Source of the DNA: Diphasiastrum complanatum
Taxonomy: Eukaryota; Streptophyta; Lycopodiopsida; Lycopodiales; Lycopodiaceae
DNA length: 64,000 bases
Direction: 5' to 3'
NCBI GenBank assembly: GCA_029204225.1
Contig: CM055106.1
Span: 18,546,149 to 18,610,148, forward strand
The notes under the pieces were generated by a model. That model had not been told where the DNA came from. It made no database searches and saw only the letters and a list, made by a program, of their open reading frames with translations. Below, piece after piece: positions 1 through 10,809 of this stretch (position 1 is the first letter of the stretch; the number at the start of each line of letters is the position of its first letter). The position numbers and the translations under genes were made by a program.

Positions 1-200
1 GCCCATCTGGCCTGGTCAATCGTAACAAATGGGCCCTGACCCTGGTGAATGATCCGGTGAACTCTAGACCGCAATGGTAGCATCTCCATCTGCGGGCCAT
101 GAACCATGGGATGTAGCCACATCCCCCTGTATGAGGTCACCCTCTGCTTGCCAACAACAGGCATGGTGTCGACGTGACCTATCAGCTACCGTGATCACTC
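1..200 (-). pseudogene. hAT-type BED zinc finger fragment (copy a)
   Basis: Read on the minus strand from about position 96 down to 1, the sequence encodes RWRCYHCG followed by EFTGSFTRVRAHLLRL. This is the C-x2-C half and the R-V-R-A-H-L-L helix of a BED zinc finger, the DNA-binding module at the N-terminus of hAT transposases. The segment 1-195 is a diverged direct repeat of 7380-7574 (copy b) and shares the RVRAHLL block with 20780-21031 (copy c). The window edge cuts it off, so the catalytic part is not visible. BED recognition rests on motif reading and agreement among three copies. Confidence 0.6.
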
Positions 201-429
201 AAAGCCCTGCAAAACATACACAAGCCATGCAAAGATTCAGTACATTGCAAATTAGAAATAAACTGCTGCGAAATAGCCCAGACTCACAAATTAGGGCTAA
301 ACTGATGCGAAAAGCGAGCATGACACAGAAAACCCCGTCATATGGGCCAGACGAGGGTTCCAACACTTTTGTGGACATTGGCACCAAAAAGCGAGCTTGA
401 CATTCATAGATTGATCTACGTGCACTACG

Positions 430-690
430 GGCGTAAACCGACATTCCTGGCATTCTTGTAGGCATTTAGAAACACAATGTGGGATCTAACGGCACCTCAA
501 TCGGACACCTATAGCCAATTTCACAAATAGGGCCAAAAAAAGCACCAAAAGAGGGCACCAATCTCATAACTCCTACGCGTCGCAATGGCCCAAACCGATG
601 TTGCAGGCATTCTCGTAGGCATGAGGAAACACAGTGTAGCACTTTACTTCTATTCGATCTGACACCTACAGCTAGTTTTAAACAATCATG
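430..690. repeat. Diverged tandem duplication
   Basis: Two diverged units start at about 436 and 592 (spacing about 156 bp). Both contain AAACCGA, then a GGCATTCT-GTAGGCAT block, then ACACAGTGT/ACACAATGT and a block around GACACCTA. No coding capacity is supported. The order of shared blocks is clear, but the units are well diverged. Confidence 0.5.
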
Positions 691-699
691 GAAATTGTA

Positions 700-1460
700 A
701 TGTGTAGGCAAGAAAAACCTGGAATCTGAGTTTTCTCGCTCCCCGCTCGGTTCCCGTGCCCGGCGATGTGCCCACTGATTCCCCCTCGTCGAATAGTTGC
801 TCGTAGAATGTTGGATCGTCACATACGGATGTGCATAAAAAAATTTGCAAGAATTTTTCTCTCACTGTAACGTGGCCAACTAAAAAATTTGCGGATTTTG
901 TTTGAAATTTTTTTTTGCGTTCCAGACAGCGTTTTGGAACGCCTTCCACCAGCATCTGTGATATATATATGTATATCTATATATATATATAATACCATAG
1001 TTGCACAGAAATGCGTTTCTGGGACAGAAATGCAAAAAAAAAAAATCTTATGCAGGAGGATAGATGGGGGGAGGGTGGGCAGCTTGACTTAAACTTTGGA
1101 ACTGACATGATGATGGTACGCTGCTTAATTATCTTAAAGGGAGGGGACAAGACCAACTGGCTTCCATACATCCGCAGCAGAGACTGTGTCGACGCCCAAA
1201 GAGACAGCCAGCTACCAGGCCACAATCCAGAGCGCCACGGCACCAGAGACGACACCAACAGCCCACCAGAAGACAGAGGTCCACGGCACATCTAGTAATA
1301 CCTTCACAGCATACCATACATTATTTCTTCCAGGCTGATGAACACCATGATGCACTATACCAGGCTGATGGACCTTGATTGGGCCAGCCATCTCTCATGC
1401 ATTGTATATTCAGTTTAGTTTGTAGTTATTGCTTTTATAGATTATTGAGCTTTAAGCTCC
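700..1460. other. Intergenic, no gene recognised
   Basis: The stretch holds an AT microsatellite at about 960-992, short T and A homopolymers, and no reading frame with a recognisable domain on either strand. It leads into the 3' end of a (CT)-tailed repeat at 1465. Confidence 0.5.
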
Positions 1461-1464
1461 TATG

Positions 1465-1523
1465 TGCACACTTGACATGTACCTTTTCCTAGTCCTCATG
1501 TACATTGGAGTATTCAAGGGCAT

Positions 1524-1581
<58 letters not shown>
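1465..1581 (+). repeat. 3' terminus of a (CT)n-tailed retroelement plus (CT)n array
   Basis: The block GCACACTTGACATGTACC leads to GGGCATTAAT and then directly into (TC)n from 1527 to about 1581 (roughly 27 units). Similar terminal blocks precede CT tracts at 10545-10640, 10682-10807 and, in a related form, at 2707, 12773 and about 26280. This suggests that the microsatellite is the tail of a retroelement family, not an independent simple repeat. Confidence 0.55.
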
Positions 1582-1583
<2 letters not shown>

Positions 1584-1890
1584 TGCTGGCACCTACTCCA
1601 TCGCGCTGTTGGCGCCTGCTCCATCGCGGCTGTTGGCGCCCTCCATCGCGCTGCTGGCCCCCTCCATCGCTTTGCCTTGAGCGTGCCTCCATCACACTTG
1701 ATGGAACCTGCCTGCATCGTGCTGTCTCACCTGTCCATCGCTGATGGTGCCTAGCTGATTCTTGCTTGCCTATCCATCAGATCTGCAAAATGCCTCGTTG
1801 ATAAGGTGTTCTCCTTACTCCTGATCCATCTTCTGTTTCCAGCATTGCTTCAGCCAAACAAAACCAGATCCAACTTCTTCTTCTACTTCT

Positions 1891-2490
1891 ATGCCCGTTG
1901 CAGTTCCTATCTCTCCATCAAATCCTAATCTCAACCATGAAACTACTGTAGCTATTCCCTTGACTCCAGACACTCCAGAAGCACCTGCTTCTCTCTCCAC
2001 ATATACCTTAGTCAGTCTTCTTCGTGAGGATCAACTCCGTCTATTTGAATACCTTAACAATCACAAACAGAAACTTGCTTCCCATGATTCTCTGCTTCTC
2101 TCTGTGCAATCGCACCTTCAAAAGCTAGACACTTCCATTGAAGCACTCAAGAACGAAGTTGCAGTTATCAAAAGTGAAACTTCTTCCCAAATTGCTACTT
2201 CAGCTAAAATTCAGTAACTTGAAAGTCAGGTGGAACAGCACCATACGGTTAAGAAGCACCCAGATACTCTTGTCATCCACTTCACGTCAGTGTCTCACAG
2301 GCATAAAGTTTTAGAGAAACCATCTAAATTGCGTGATACCAAAATCTATTTGGACGAAGATCTTACTTTCATCCAAGTCCAAGAACGTAAGAAGGCAAGA
2401 CAAAAAGCTCTATCAACTAGCAAACGGCTTATCTATCGTGACGGCATTATCAGATTTGTGGATCGTAAGCCTATAGTTAATGAGTCTTAA
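1891..2490 (+). pseudogene. LINE ORF1-like protein, broken (element 1)
   Basis: The N-terminal part (1891-2217) begins PVAVPISPSNPN, is rich in Pro/Ser/Thr, and continues into a coiled coil around LREDQLRLFEYLNNHKQKL. It ends at a TAA where element 2 has CAG in the sequence [12 protein letters not shown]. After that stop the same frame continues to 2490 with [23 protein letters not shown] and [13 protein letters not shown]. This is the pattern of the ORF1p C-terminal RNA-binding domain of L1-type elements. Compared with element 2 an RRM-like stretch of roughly 80 residues is missing between EQHHT and the C-terminal domain. The stop and internal deletion make this copy non-functional. Confidence 0.55.
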
Positions 2491-2703
2491 TTATGAGATA
2501 GAGTCTGAGCTAGAGAAATGAAGAGATGTCCAGTTGAGCATGTAAGTGGTACACGTACCATATAATCCTGGCTTATATCACTCTCTTCTTAGTTAGTGTG
2601 GTTTTAGTTGTATTGTTTTGACGACACTGATCCATCTTGTTTCCATCTTATTTGATGTACTTGTTCGTATTATACACCTTTCAGCATGGAAAAGACGTTA
2701 ATA

Positions 2704-2706
<3 letters not shown>

Positions 2707-2781
<75 letters not shown>
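2707..2781. repeat. (CT)n array, about 37 units
   Basis: Perfect CT dinucleotide run directly following the AATAAAG terminus of element 1. Confidence 0.95.
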
Positions 2782-2786
<5 letters not shown>

Positions 2787-2949
2787 GTAAGGAACCATAC
2801 TGAATCGTACTGAACCACACTGAACCATGGCTGAAACCATGTTGAGCCATACTAAAAAGATAAGACACATACATGTGCAAAAATATGAATATATACAATT
2901 TCGTGCCGCAAGGCAACGAACTGGTCCAGTACAATGAAATGATAACATT

Positions 2950-3571
2950 AATATAATACAAAATCATCTAGACATTGTCTCCTCTAACTAGTAGTTAGAG
3001 TCATCTGACTTTGTGCTAGTATGATATAGGGACTCTTTGTCCGGTGACGAGGCTGATGTCGATGATCGTGATGCACTATCTTTGCGTCCGCCTGTGCCAC
3101 TGCTCTTGCCTCCACCTCTCTACCTGTTACAATCTCTAATTACTGCAAACCTCCAGGTGTCGGCTAACCACAAGAGACCGAACGATTCACGTTCCACCCC
3201 GCTGCAGGACCTAATCCAGGTCCACCCACCGTGCCCTGGCCTGTGACCGTATCAAGCTGGATCCGACCTCCATCCTAGACGGCGTCCCATACCACCGCCT
3301 AGGCTCTTAGCCATCTCCTGCCTCAAGCTAGCAAACATCCTGGCCGTTACACGCTCTCCGTCCATCTCCTCCTAGGTAGATAGAATGGATGGCAGCTGAG
3401 CCTTCCTCCCCTTGTATACCTCCAAGGAGAGAGACTCCAACCCATGTGCACACCTAGATCATGACACGTGGCAACCATGCAAGTTCACAAGTCACCGGTC
3501 AAGTCTACAGGCCTAGTCATTGTCCAGTCTCAAGTCTGGGTTTGGGACCCAAGGGAGTTGGGTCCCTAACA
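2950..3571 (-). repeat. Probable 3' LTR of a chromovirus
   Basis: On the minus strand, 17 bp after the stop of the chromodomain-bearing frame, a purine-rich stretch ending TTTGGGAA is followed by TGTTAGGGACCC, a typical LTR start. The sequence leftwards to roughly 2950 is non-coding. The left edge is uncertain because the second LTR lies outside the retained part of the element. Confidence 0.45.
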
Positions 3572-3587
3572 TTCCCAAATTCCTTAT

Positions 3588-5667
3588 CTAAGGAAGGAAT
3601 CCAGGGAATCTCAGTTTGAGGTCATGTTCATTCTCCCAAGTATCATCATCCTCGGAACTTCCTTTCCAACGAACCAAGTACTTAGTTACCTGACGGTTCC
3701 TGAGCCCACGTTGACGTACATCAACAATGGCCTGTGGTTCAATAGGTACAAAGGATGATAGGTCCTCCAGCTGAACTAAGTCCTCCTGAGGCATTAAGTC
3801 ATCCTTTCCACCAAGTCGTTCCTTTAAACGACTAATGTGAAAAACTGGATGTACTTTAACACCTTGGGGAAGTTCCAGCTGGTACGCATTCCGATGGAGT
3901 TTCTTTTTTATACAGAATGGTCCTGCGTAACCAGGTGATAACTTAGGACATTTTCTAGTCCTTAGTACCTTAGAATCTTTGGGGATTCTAAGATATACCC
4001 AAGCCCCCTCCTCATAGACCCTAGGTTGTCGCTTTTGATTAGCGTAAAACTGGGCTCTATCCTGAGCCGTTTGTACGTTTTCGCGAGCAACAAGCAACAT
4101 TTCTTGCATATCATGCAGGAAATCTATTGCTGCCTTAACCTTGAGGCCTTTGAGGCCCACTGAAATGGGAGCGTAGGCTGGAAACCATACATCAGAGAAA
4201 ATGGACTAAAACCCGTCGCTAAGTGCTTTGCGCTGTTATACGCAAACTCAATCATTGGAAGGTACCTTTCCCAATCCGACTGTCTTCTGGAAACATATGC
4301 CCGAAGCATGTCTTCCATGGACTGGTTTGTCCTCTCTATCTGACCATCCGATTCAGGATGATCTAATGACCCCAAACTCAAAGTGGTCTCTAATTTCTCA
4401 AAGACCGCTTGCCAAAATTTGCCAGTGAACTTTGGATCTCGATCATTAACAATGTCATTCGGCAAACCAAACAACATGAACAACTTTTCCACGAAAAGTT
4501 GTGCAAGTTCAAAAGCTTTGACAGTTTGCTTGGTGGTATAAACTGCGCCATTTTAGTTAACCTGTCAACTATTACCCAAATGGCATCATTTTGCTTCCCC
4601 GTACGAGGTAGCCCAACCACAAAGTCCATGGAAATGCTTTCCCACTTTCTTTCGGGAATTTCCAAGGGCATTAACAAACCAGCTGCCTTAAGTCTTTCAG
4701 CTTTGTTGACTTGGCATTGCGCACACTTGCGAACATATGCCTCCACTTGACTTTTTAAGTTTGGCCAGTAAAAGTTCCTTTTTACTAAGTCAAGCGTCCT
4801 TTGAGCGCCAGGGTGCCCTGCACATGGGCTGTCATGACGTTCATGCAGAATTTGGGCCCTTATATCATCATTTTCTGGCACACAAACTTTTCCATTCCAG
4901 AAAAGTAATCCATTCCTAATGGAATAATCTCTCCGTATCTTGTCCTGAGGAGAAATCTTGGAATCTTGCATTCCCAGCTCAACACTAGATCTAGAAGAAC
5001 TTGCCAACTCTCCAATCCGGCTTAAGGCATCCGCGACACTATTAGAAGTACCCTTCTGGTACTCAATGTCATAATGAAATTCTTGGAGCATCTCTGACCA
5101 TCTGGCCTTACGACCTCTAAGGTCGACCGCATTGTTAATATACTTTAACGCTTGATGGTCAGTAACTATAGTAAACTGGGAGCCATACAAATAATGTCTC
5201 CAAACTTTCAGGGCATGAATAACAGCAAAAAGTTCCTTGTCATAGGTGGAATACCGCCTTTGAGCAGGGTCCAACTTTTTGCTTTCAAAAGCTACCGGCC
5301 TACCATCCTAGTATAGGATTGCGCCTGTAGCATAGTCACTGGCATCCGTTTCAAGTACATACGACTTGTTAGGATCCACTATGTGTAGAATAGGCGCTGT
5401 AGTTACACAGTATTTGAGGTTCTCAAAACTCTGATTCAACTCTTCAATCCAAGTAACCGGAGGACTGAACTTACTGTGCCGGCTAACTCTTTTAGCCCCT
5501 CTGAGGACATTCGTCAAGGCCAATGCAATTAATGCATAGTTCAAGATGAATTTATGAAAAAACCCCGTAAAGCCCAAAAAGAACTTAACCTCCCGGATGG
5601 TTTTAGAGATAGGCCATTCACGTACTTGTCGGACTTTATTTGGGTCAATTTCCAACCCATGGTCCAC
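3588..5667 (-). pseudogene. Ty3/gypsy chromovirus pol fragment (RT end, RNase H, integrase, chromodomain)
   Basis: Reading down the minus strand: 5667-5308 has the end of reverse transcriptase (GFTGFFHKFI) and the start of RNase H (VLETDASDYATGAIL). 5274-4390 has RNase H (YSTYDKELFAVIHALKVWRH), the integrase HHCC region (H..AGHPG, then CAQC) and the core start SMDFVVGLP with the first catalytic Asp. 4492-4124 has the second Asp in VNDRDPKF and the Glu in GQIERTNQ. 4160-3588 has the GPF..K linker and a C-terminal chromodomain (YLVRWKG, then TWE). Frameshifts separate the blocks, and gag, protease and most of the RT are absent upstream. The chromodomain assigns the element to the chromovirus clade. 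Confidence 0.85.
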
Positions 5668-6194
5668 TCTTAATTTTAAGGGTACCCCTTATCCAAGGGT
5701 CACGTGACTCCATACCTCCGACCAAGGTATAGTCGCTTGCCTGCCCTTATCCAAAGGCACATACCCTTAATCTTAAGGATAACCCTTATCCAAGGGTAAC
5801 TTGCCATTTAGCCCCCAACACTCAATGGACCAATAGGGGTCTAAAGTACTGCTAGTTACATAGGTATGTAACATTTCTTCCCCGATGTCTAGAGAAGACT
5901 TCAAGGAACTGGGATTCTTTTCCAAGAATCAAGGTAAGAAAGGTAGTACCTGAGGAAACAGTGTCCAAGACAGGTTTTCCTGAGGGCGGCAACAGCTAGG
6001 GAAGGTGGTATCCGGACAGGTAGTGATCAGATTTCTGCATGCAGGCAAAACTGAGGAAGGCAATATCTGGGACAAGCAAAAACCAGATAGACAAGATTTG
6101 GACAGGTAGTATCTGTCTCAAAAATTGTAGAATTCCTGAAACTCTGTAGATATAAATTCACCTCAGATACCATTTAGAACACCGACTTGATCAT
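5668..6194. other. Non-coding stretch with short repeats
   Basis: The truncated chromovirus RT ends here. Between 5685 and 5805 the motif CCTTATCCAAGGGT occurs twice and CCCTTATCCAAAGG once. From about 5985 to 6110 a GACAGGTAGT-type motif recurs (GGACAGGTAGTGAT, GGACAGGTAGTATC). It may be old LTR sequence; no gene is seen. Confidence 0.4.
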
Positions 6195-6536
6195 ATGTTG
6201 TTTGAGGAAAGTGAGTCGTCTAACCTAGAAGATCATGAGAAGGATGTATTTTCTCCTACAACAAAAACTCCTTTTATAGATGATGTTCAAGAAGATACAG
6301 GTCCATGTGATACAGCTTCTACACAAGTTATACCAAGGGTGTGTACACAGGTGGATCTTGGTAAACGGAAGGAAAGGTCAAGGGTATTTGATACATATTC
6401 TCCTTCTACGTCACCTACAAAGAAGTTACCAAGATGGTATTTTGAGACTATAAAAGATAGTCAAATGTTGGATTCAGAGGATCCTTTATTTTATAGAACC
6501 AAGTTTATGCTTAATGGTTATATTGAGCCAGACTAG
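6195..6536 (+). pseudogene. Ty1/copia internal remnant (possible)
   Basis: A 113-codon open frame rich in Ser, Thr, Asp and Lys ends LPRWYFETIKDS... The composition and the W-(Y/F)-x-T-(I/L) segment resemble the variable linker between integrase and reverse transcriptase of copia polyproteins. It stops 51 bp before a polypurine tract and LTR start, so most of pol would have to be deleted. The main support is the neighbouring tract and LTR; the protein alone would not identify it. Confidence 0.35.
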
Positions 6537-6578
6537 TAACCAAAGGACTTGGTTGTGATTGATAATTAATTATCCATT

Positions 6579-6835
6579 AAGGGGGAGTGTTAGGAATTAA
6601 TGGTTTAATTAATTCATTGTAGAGGCCAGCCTGCGTGCTAGAAGGCCTATTTCTATTTTTAGAATAGGTACTATCTATTTTTAGTATAGGTACCTAAGTA
6701 CCAATTTTACTAGAATAGTATAGAAATCTATTTTAACCAAGTTAGCATAGATTTCTATTGTTAAAAACTTCATAATTAGCATTTCAATTGCTATTGTAGT
6801 AGGATAGCTTTTGCTTTTCATTGTATCACCTCTCT
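6579..6835 (+). repeat. Copia polypurine tract and partial 3' LTR
   Basis: AAGGGGGAG (6579-6587) is immediately followed by TGTTAGGAATTAATGG, the usual polypurine tract/LTR junction of plant Ty1/copia elements. The LTR sequence is AT-rich and contains repeated TTTTAG-ATAGGTAC blocks at 6656-6695. It appears to be cut near 6835 where the hAT fragment begins. Confidence 0.55.
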
Positions 6836-6839
6836 CCTA

Positions 6840-7574
6840 GGAGGTGCCCATGAGGAATCACCTGCTACCACCTGACGCATCATCTCTCTGACGACATGGG
6901 TGTCATCAATGGCGAATGGAATGGCAGCCTCGTAAAAAAACTGGGCCACCGCTCTTGTGGTAACCTCGTGCTGACGCCTCTGCCACCCTCTATCCAACAT
7001 GTCTCTGCTGTGAGTGTGTCGACGGCCGATGTGGTATGAGATGGGGCATCGATGGCATGGTGGGTGATGTGTCTCTCTCCCCACCCGTGCTAGGACCTGC
7101 ATCCGGGGGTGTGACACCAGCAACTGACGATGTTGATGGTCGTGAGGGCTCTGATGGAGTGACAAAAGGCCCAGGTGCTTCTGCACGTGCGGTCGGCACC
7201 GAGTAACTGTCATGGGTAGGTGGTGCCCCTCTATGACTAGGCCCTGCCATCTTTGCTGGAAAAAACTCTGTGATGTTCTGGCTGACCAATCATGGCTGAC
7301 CCATCATGGCCGTATGTCTCTCACGCCCTCTCCACCTCAGCATCTGTAATGGTGGTACACATTGAGATACCCATGCCCCGCCCATTTGGCATGGTCCATT
7401 GCAATAAATGGGCCCTGACCCTGGCGGGTGACCCAGTGAACTCAAAACCGCAATGAAACTGCGGGCACCTGAACCATGGGACATAGCCACATCTCCTTGT
7501 ATGAGGTCAACCTCAGACCACATGCCCTTGCCAACAATCGGCATGGTGTCGATGTGACCTATCAGCTACCGTGT
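6840..7574 (-). pseudogene. hAT transposase fragment (copy b): BED finger and DUF659 start
   Basis: On the minus strand from about 7470 the frame reads a BED-type finger (C-x4-C, then EFTGSPARVRAHLLQW and a distant Cys), followed by GQNITEFF-like and Pro/Ser-rich linker sequence (7289-6990) and then AVAQFFYEAAIPF (about 6930). The last segment matches the start of the DUF659 domain of plant hAT transposases, where A-x-x-FFY-x-x-x-IPF is characteristic. There is a TGA after VERA and at least two frame changes, and no hAT catalytic or dimerisation region follows. The 7380-7574 part is a direct repeat of 1-195. Confidence 0.65.
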
Positions 7575-7702
7575 TTGCAATGCTGCAGTTCATTAAATCA
7601 TGCATTGCTGTTTAGTGTTTAATAATGTGAGACTTCAGCTCTGTGTTCAAAGGGAAGTACACTAGAATCTTCAAGATGTAAACCAGATTACTAGCTCTAA
7701 AT

Positions 7703-7756
7703 CTAACACAGAAATCCTGACCTGAATAATTGAGGCCAAATACGGATTTTATTGCT
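7703..7756 (-). other. Candidate RRP8 C-terminal peptide, not joinable
   Basis: On the minus strand a short frame reads SNKIRIWPQLFRSGFLC and then stops. The W-P-(E/Q)-L core resembles the C-terminus of plant RRP8 proteins. However, a TGA precedes it and the only nearby AG acceptor gives the wrong phase for exon 8, which ends in phase 0. It is recorded as a lead only. Confidence 0.2.
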
Positions 7757-8283
7757 TCAACCAATTGGCCATTGACTGCGTTGTAACTAGTCTCTGGACA
7801 TTTCAACTTGTAAGTTTGTCTTGGCATGAACTTGAAGATCAAGAAGTACTGATTATGAAAATTTCTAGGATGAGACTACGTGAAGCCAAAAGTATGTATT
7901 TAAAACAGAAGCTTGTGAGTTGAAAAGGACCTGTCAGAGATCCATGACAGTGGTGAATTCCAACTTTATGAGCTTCAATGAATTTTTTCAAGCAGTATGA
8001 GTTATGATTTTTAATACGCTTTCCGTCAGTACAATCTGGAACGTACAGTAGGTTCCGACCAGATTAGGTAGGAAAGGGTTTCTGAGACACACACACACAC
8101 AAATGTATACATATACGAAATCCAAGTCTAAGAGATGCAAATAGTTGATGAACTACATATGAAGATCAAGGACATGCAATTTTAAAGATATAAAAAATTG
8201 CTAGTAGAATCAGTAACAAGGTTGCAACAACTTCCTTCAATTAGTGATCCGTAAGTTCATGTAAACTCAAAGGAGATGCTTAC

Positions 8284-8328
8284 CTTTTTTTTGAAATAAA
8301 ACATGACAAACATCGTATTTGTATCATC
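8284..8328 (-). CDS. RRP8: RRP8 exon 8
   Basis: 45 bp with acceptor TCTTTGCAG and donor AAG|GTAAGC. It encodes [15 protein letters not shown], matching the penultimate strand of the family. A further short exon is expected, because family members end in a W-P-x-L...YKRR-type tail. The good donor argues that transcription continues to the left. Confidence 0.85.
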
Positions 8329-10740
8329 CTGCAAAGAAATGAATGATGTTAGCAGTAAGATAACATTTTTCGTAGAGTTGTAATGATATCTCCGAGTATA
8401 AATAGTTAAATGTAATATCAAACCTTATCCATAAGAGAAAACCCTAGATCCTTCAATGCTTTCACAAATTTCTCCACATCTGCCCCACCACGTTGCACAT
8501 CAAACCTGCTCTTTACTTCAGCTACAAGCATCCAACCCCTGTAAATTACCAAGAGCACATGTAAGCTCTTGTTTTTAGGAGATTCTCTAGTACTGCTTAT
8601 GGGATGCCATCATCCATCACCAATTTAAAAAATGACAATAAACTTGGAAATAAACAAGCTATCGTAATCTAAGACTCAATTAGTTACTAGGAAACTAGTC
8701 AAAATTGATGTATTGGACTGGAGCATGTCATACATGCACACTCACATCTTGTTAAGGAATACAACCTCATTGCACATGAGGGCACATATAACATCACTTA
8801 TTAACATGTAAAACACATCACATGCAAAGAACTTTTATTTGTTAACATTAGAGCACAAGTCCGATCATACCTGTAATCTTACTAGCCCCAAGAGGAAGTC
8901 ACGACTCACACAAGCTGGACAATTTCATGACACCTACCTCTAGTGACATTCTCTCCATCATTCATCACACTAACGAATGCTACGAGGTATTTATACCTTA
9001 TCTTGAGAGCCTTCTAGTAGACCCACTTGCATTTAACGTTCATCATAACCTCCAACTTTCAACCACCTCCTACTAGGAGGGTCCCCCGCCCTATAGGCTA
9101 TAACCCCATAGACAAGGCCTATAACTATTGTAAACACATCGGCTCGTACGTCAAGACCTATTTGTATGTCCAATAAAACCATATTGATATTATGAACATT
9201 GACCATGGGCTCCACAATACTAATGATATCCTCAGTGACATGGGGACCTCTGCATGCATTTAATATTTGTGCATATTACCGCATAATAATAAAATACACG
9301 TCGTACATTGACAAAATACACATTGTACATTGACAAATAGGCACTACACTTACTCCAAGGCCACCTTTAATTGGTTATATTCCATATACATAAACATTAA
9401 CTCAGTACAACTGCTACATAACAGACATATGACTCATCTAAAATAGCATAATATGGTGTCAATGTAGATGGCCTTGTGTTAGTAGCTTGATCATGCCACA
9501 TGCAGTCTTCACATGTGTTGATGGAGCCCCAATGCGAATCCTGAAAGCAATACTTTCAATCCACATCAGCTTTGACGATTTCCTTCCTAAGTGTATTTTG
9601 AAGAAGATGCCATCTGTGCCATTCCAAACTGCAACTCCCTGGTAGTTCAGCTTGCAAGTTATTTATCCATTCATGACTACATCTGCATTATTTAATATTG
9701 TGAATTTATTCTGTTCACTTGTTGCAAGAGTTGCTTCCTTGGCCTCAATACTGTCCTTTTTACAGAGGTTACCATGACCACAATGCTCTCTTCAATACTT
9801 GTGGCTTCCTTGAACAAAATATCAACTTTTTAATCAATCAACGGTGTGGCTTCCATGATTACAGTTTCCTCATCTATACATAACATTCATGAGGCTTCAT
9901 TGGCTACAATGTTTTCATCATCCACATCCTACAGCATGAAGATTCTTTAGGCAAGTTTCTCACACCACCTGCTGTGCTACCTCCACCTTTGCAAGCAGCT
10001 TTATTCATATCAGTAACATTGTCATCTACTCATGACACAATCATCAAAACAATATTTTACAGCATCGTCAGCAGTCTAGGACAGCTTCTAAGAAGCTTAT
10101 CCATGTGACTTCATGCAAGGAGTTATTAGATTGCTTTCCATCCAAAGAGTTAATGTACCTGTAATGTCAATTACATAATTTGGCTTGTAGCAGCACTACA
10201 CATGCTTCTTAGGCTGTGATCATCATCCCATTGATCATTATCATTACCCTCATCACCATTATAATGGTCATCCTAAGCAGTACTACCTTCACGTTTACAA
10301 TCATCCATATCAGTCTGAAGATCTACAAAACCATCTTTGTCAGTTCCTTCAGTAGTATCCTTACTACACTATTACATAAATCCTTCATCTTTTTAAAAGG
10401 AGAACTACATACATCATGATTGTTTTCTTGCTTAATCTCATAGTGAAGCGAATAGATAGTATTCTCTCTCTGGCCAGAAACTCTAGTATTTCAGTTGCCA
10501 AGTATAAAGATTACAGCTTTGAAGACATTTTGATATGCTCCCACTTGTACTACACACTTGACATGTATTTATTAGTCTTATATGCTCTTTGGCATAGAAA
10601 AACCATTAAGAAAAGCTTTCTTTCTGTCTCTCTGAGTTATGTAATCTGGTTTACTTTTCTTGTATATACACTCCTTGGCAGGTGCTACACACTTGAGATG
10701 TACTTTCAATCCTATATACCTTTTGGTATCTCAAAGGCAT

Positions 10741-10809
<69 letters not shown>

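Larger units (their letters stand above)
1582..2781 (+). mobile_element. ORF1-only LINE-like element 1 (non-autonomous)
   Basis: This is a roughly 1.2-kb unit between two (CT)n arrays. It has a GC-rich 5' leader with repeated CCATCGC-GCTG blocks (1600-1675), a LINE-ORF1-like reading frame (1891-2490), a 3' UTR (2500-2700) that matches the 3' UTR of element 2 at 12570-12770, and a terminus AAAAGACGTTAATAAAG joined to (CT)n. No endonuclease or reverse transcriptase frame is present. The organisation resembles half-LINE (HAL1-like) parasites that keep only ORF1 and depend on another LINE for mobility; that comparison is inference. Confidence 0.55.

Noticed and set aside
1462-1744. Leu/Ser- or Arg/Glu-repeat proteins across CT/GA tracts (also at 2670-2967, 10651-11060, 17482-17832)
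   Set aside because: They are six-frame products of dinucleotide repeats without conserved flanking domains.
7290-7544. 84-codon Gly/Ser-rich protein on the minus strand
   Set aside because: It is a shadow frame; another frame of the same strand encodes the BED finger with its cysteines and RVRAHLL helix.
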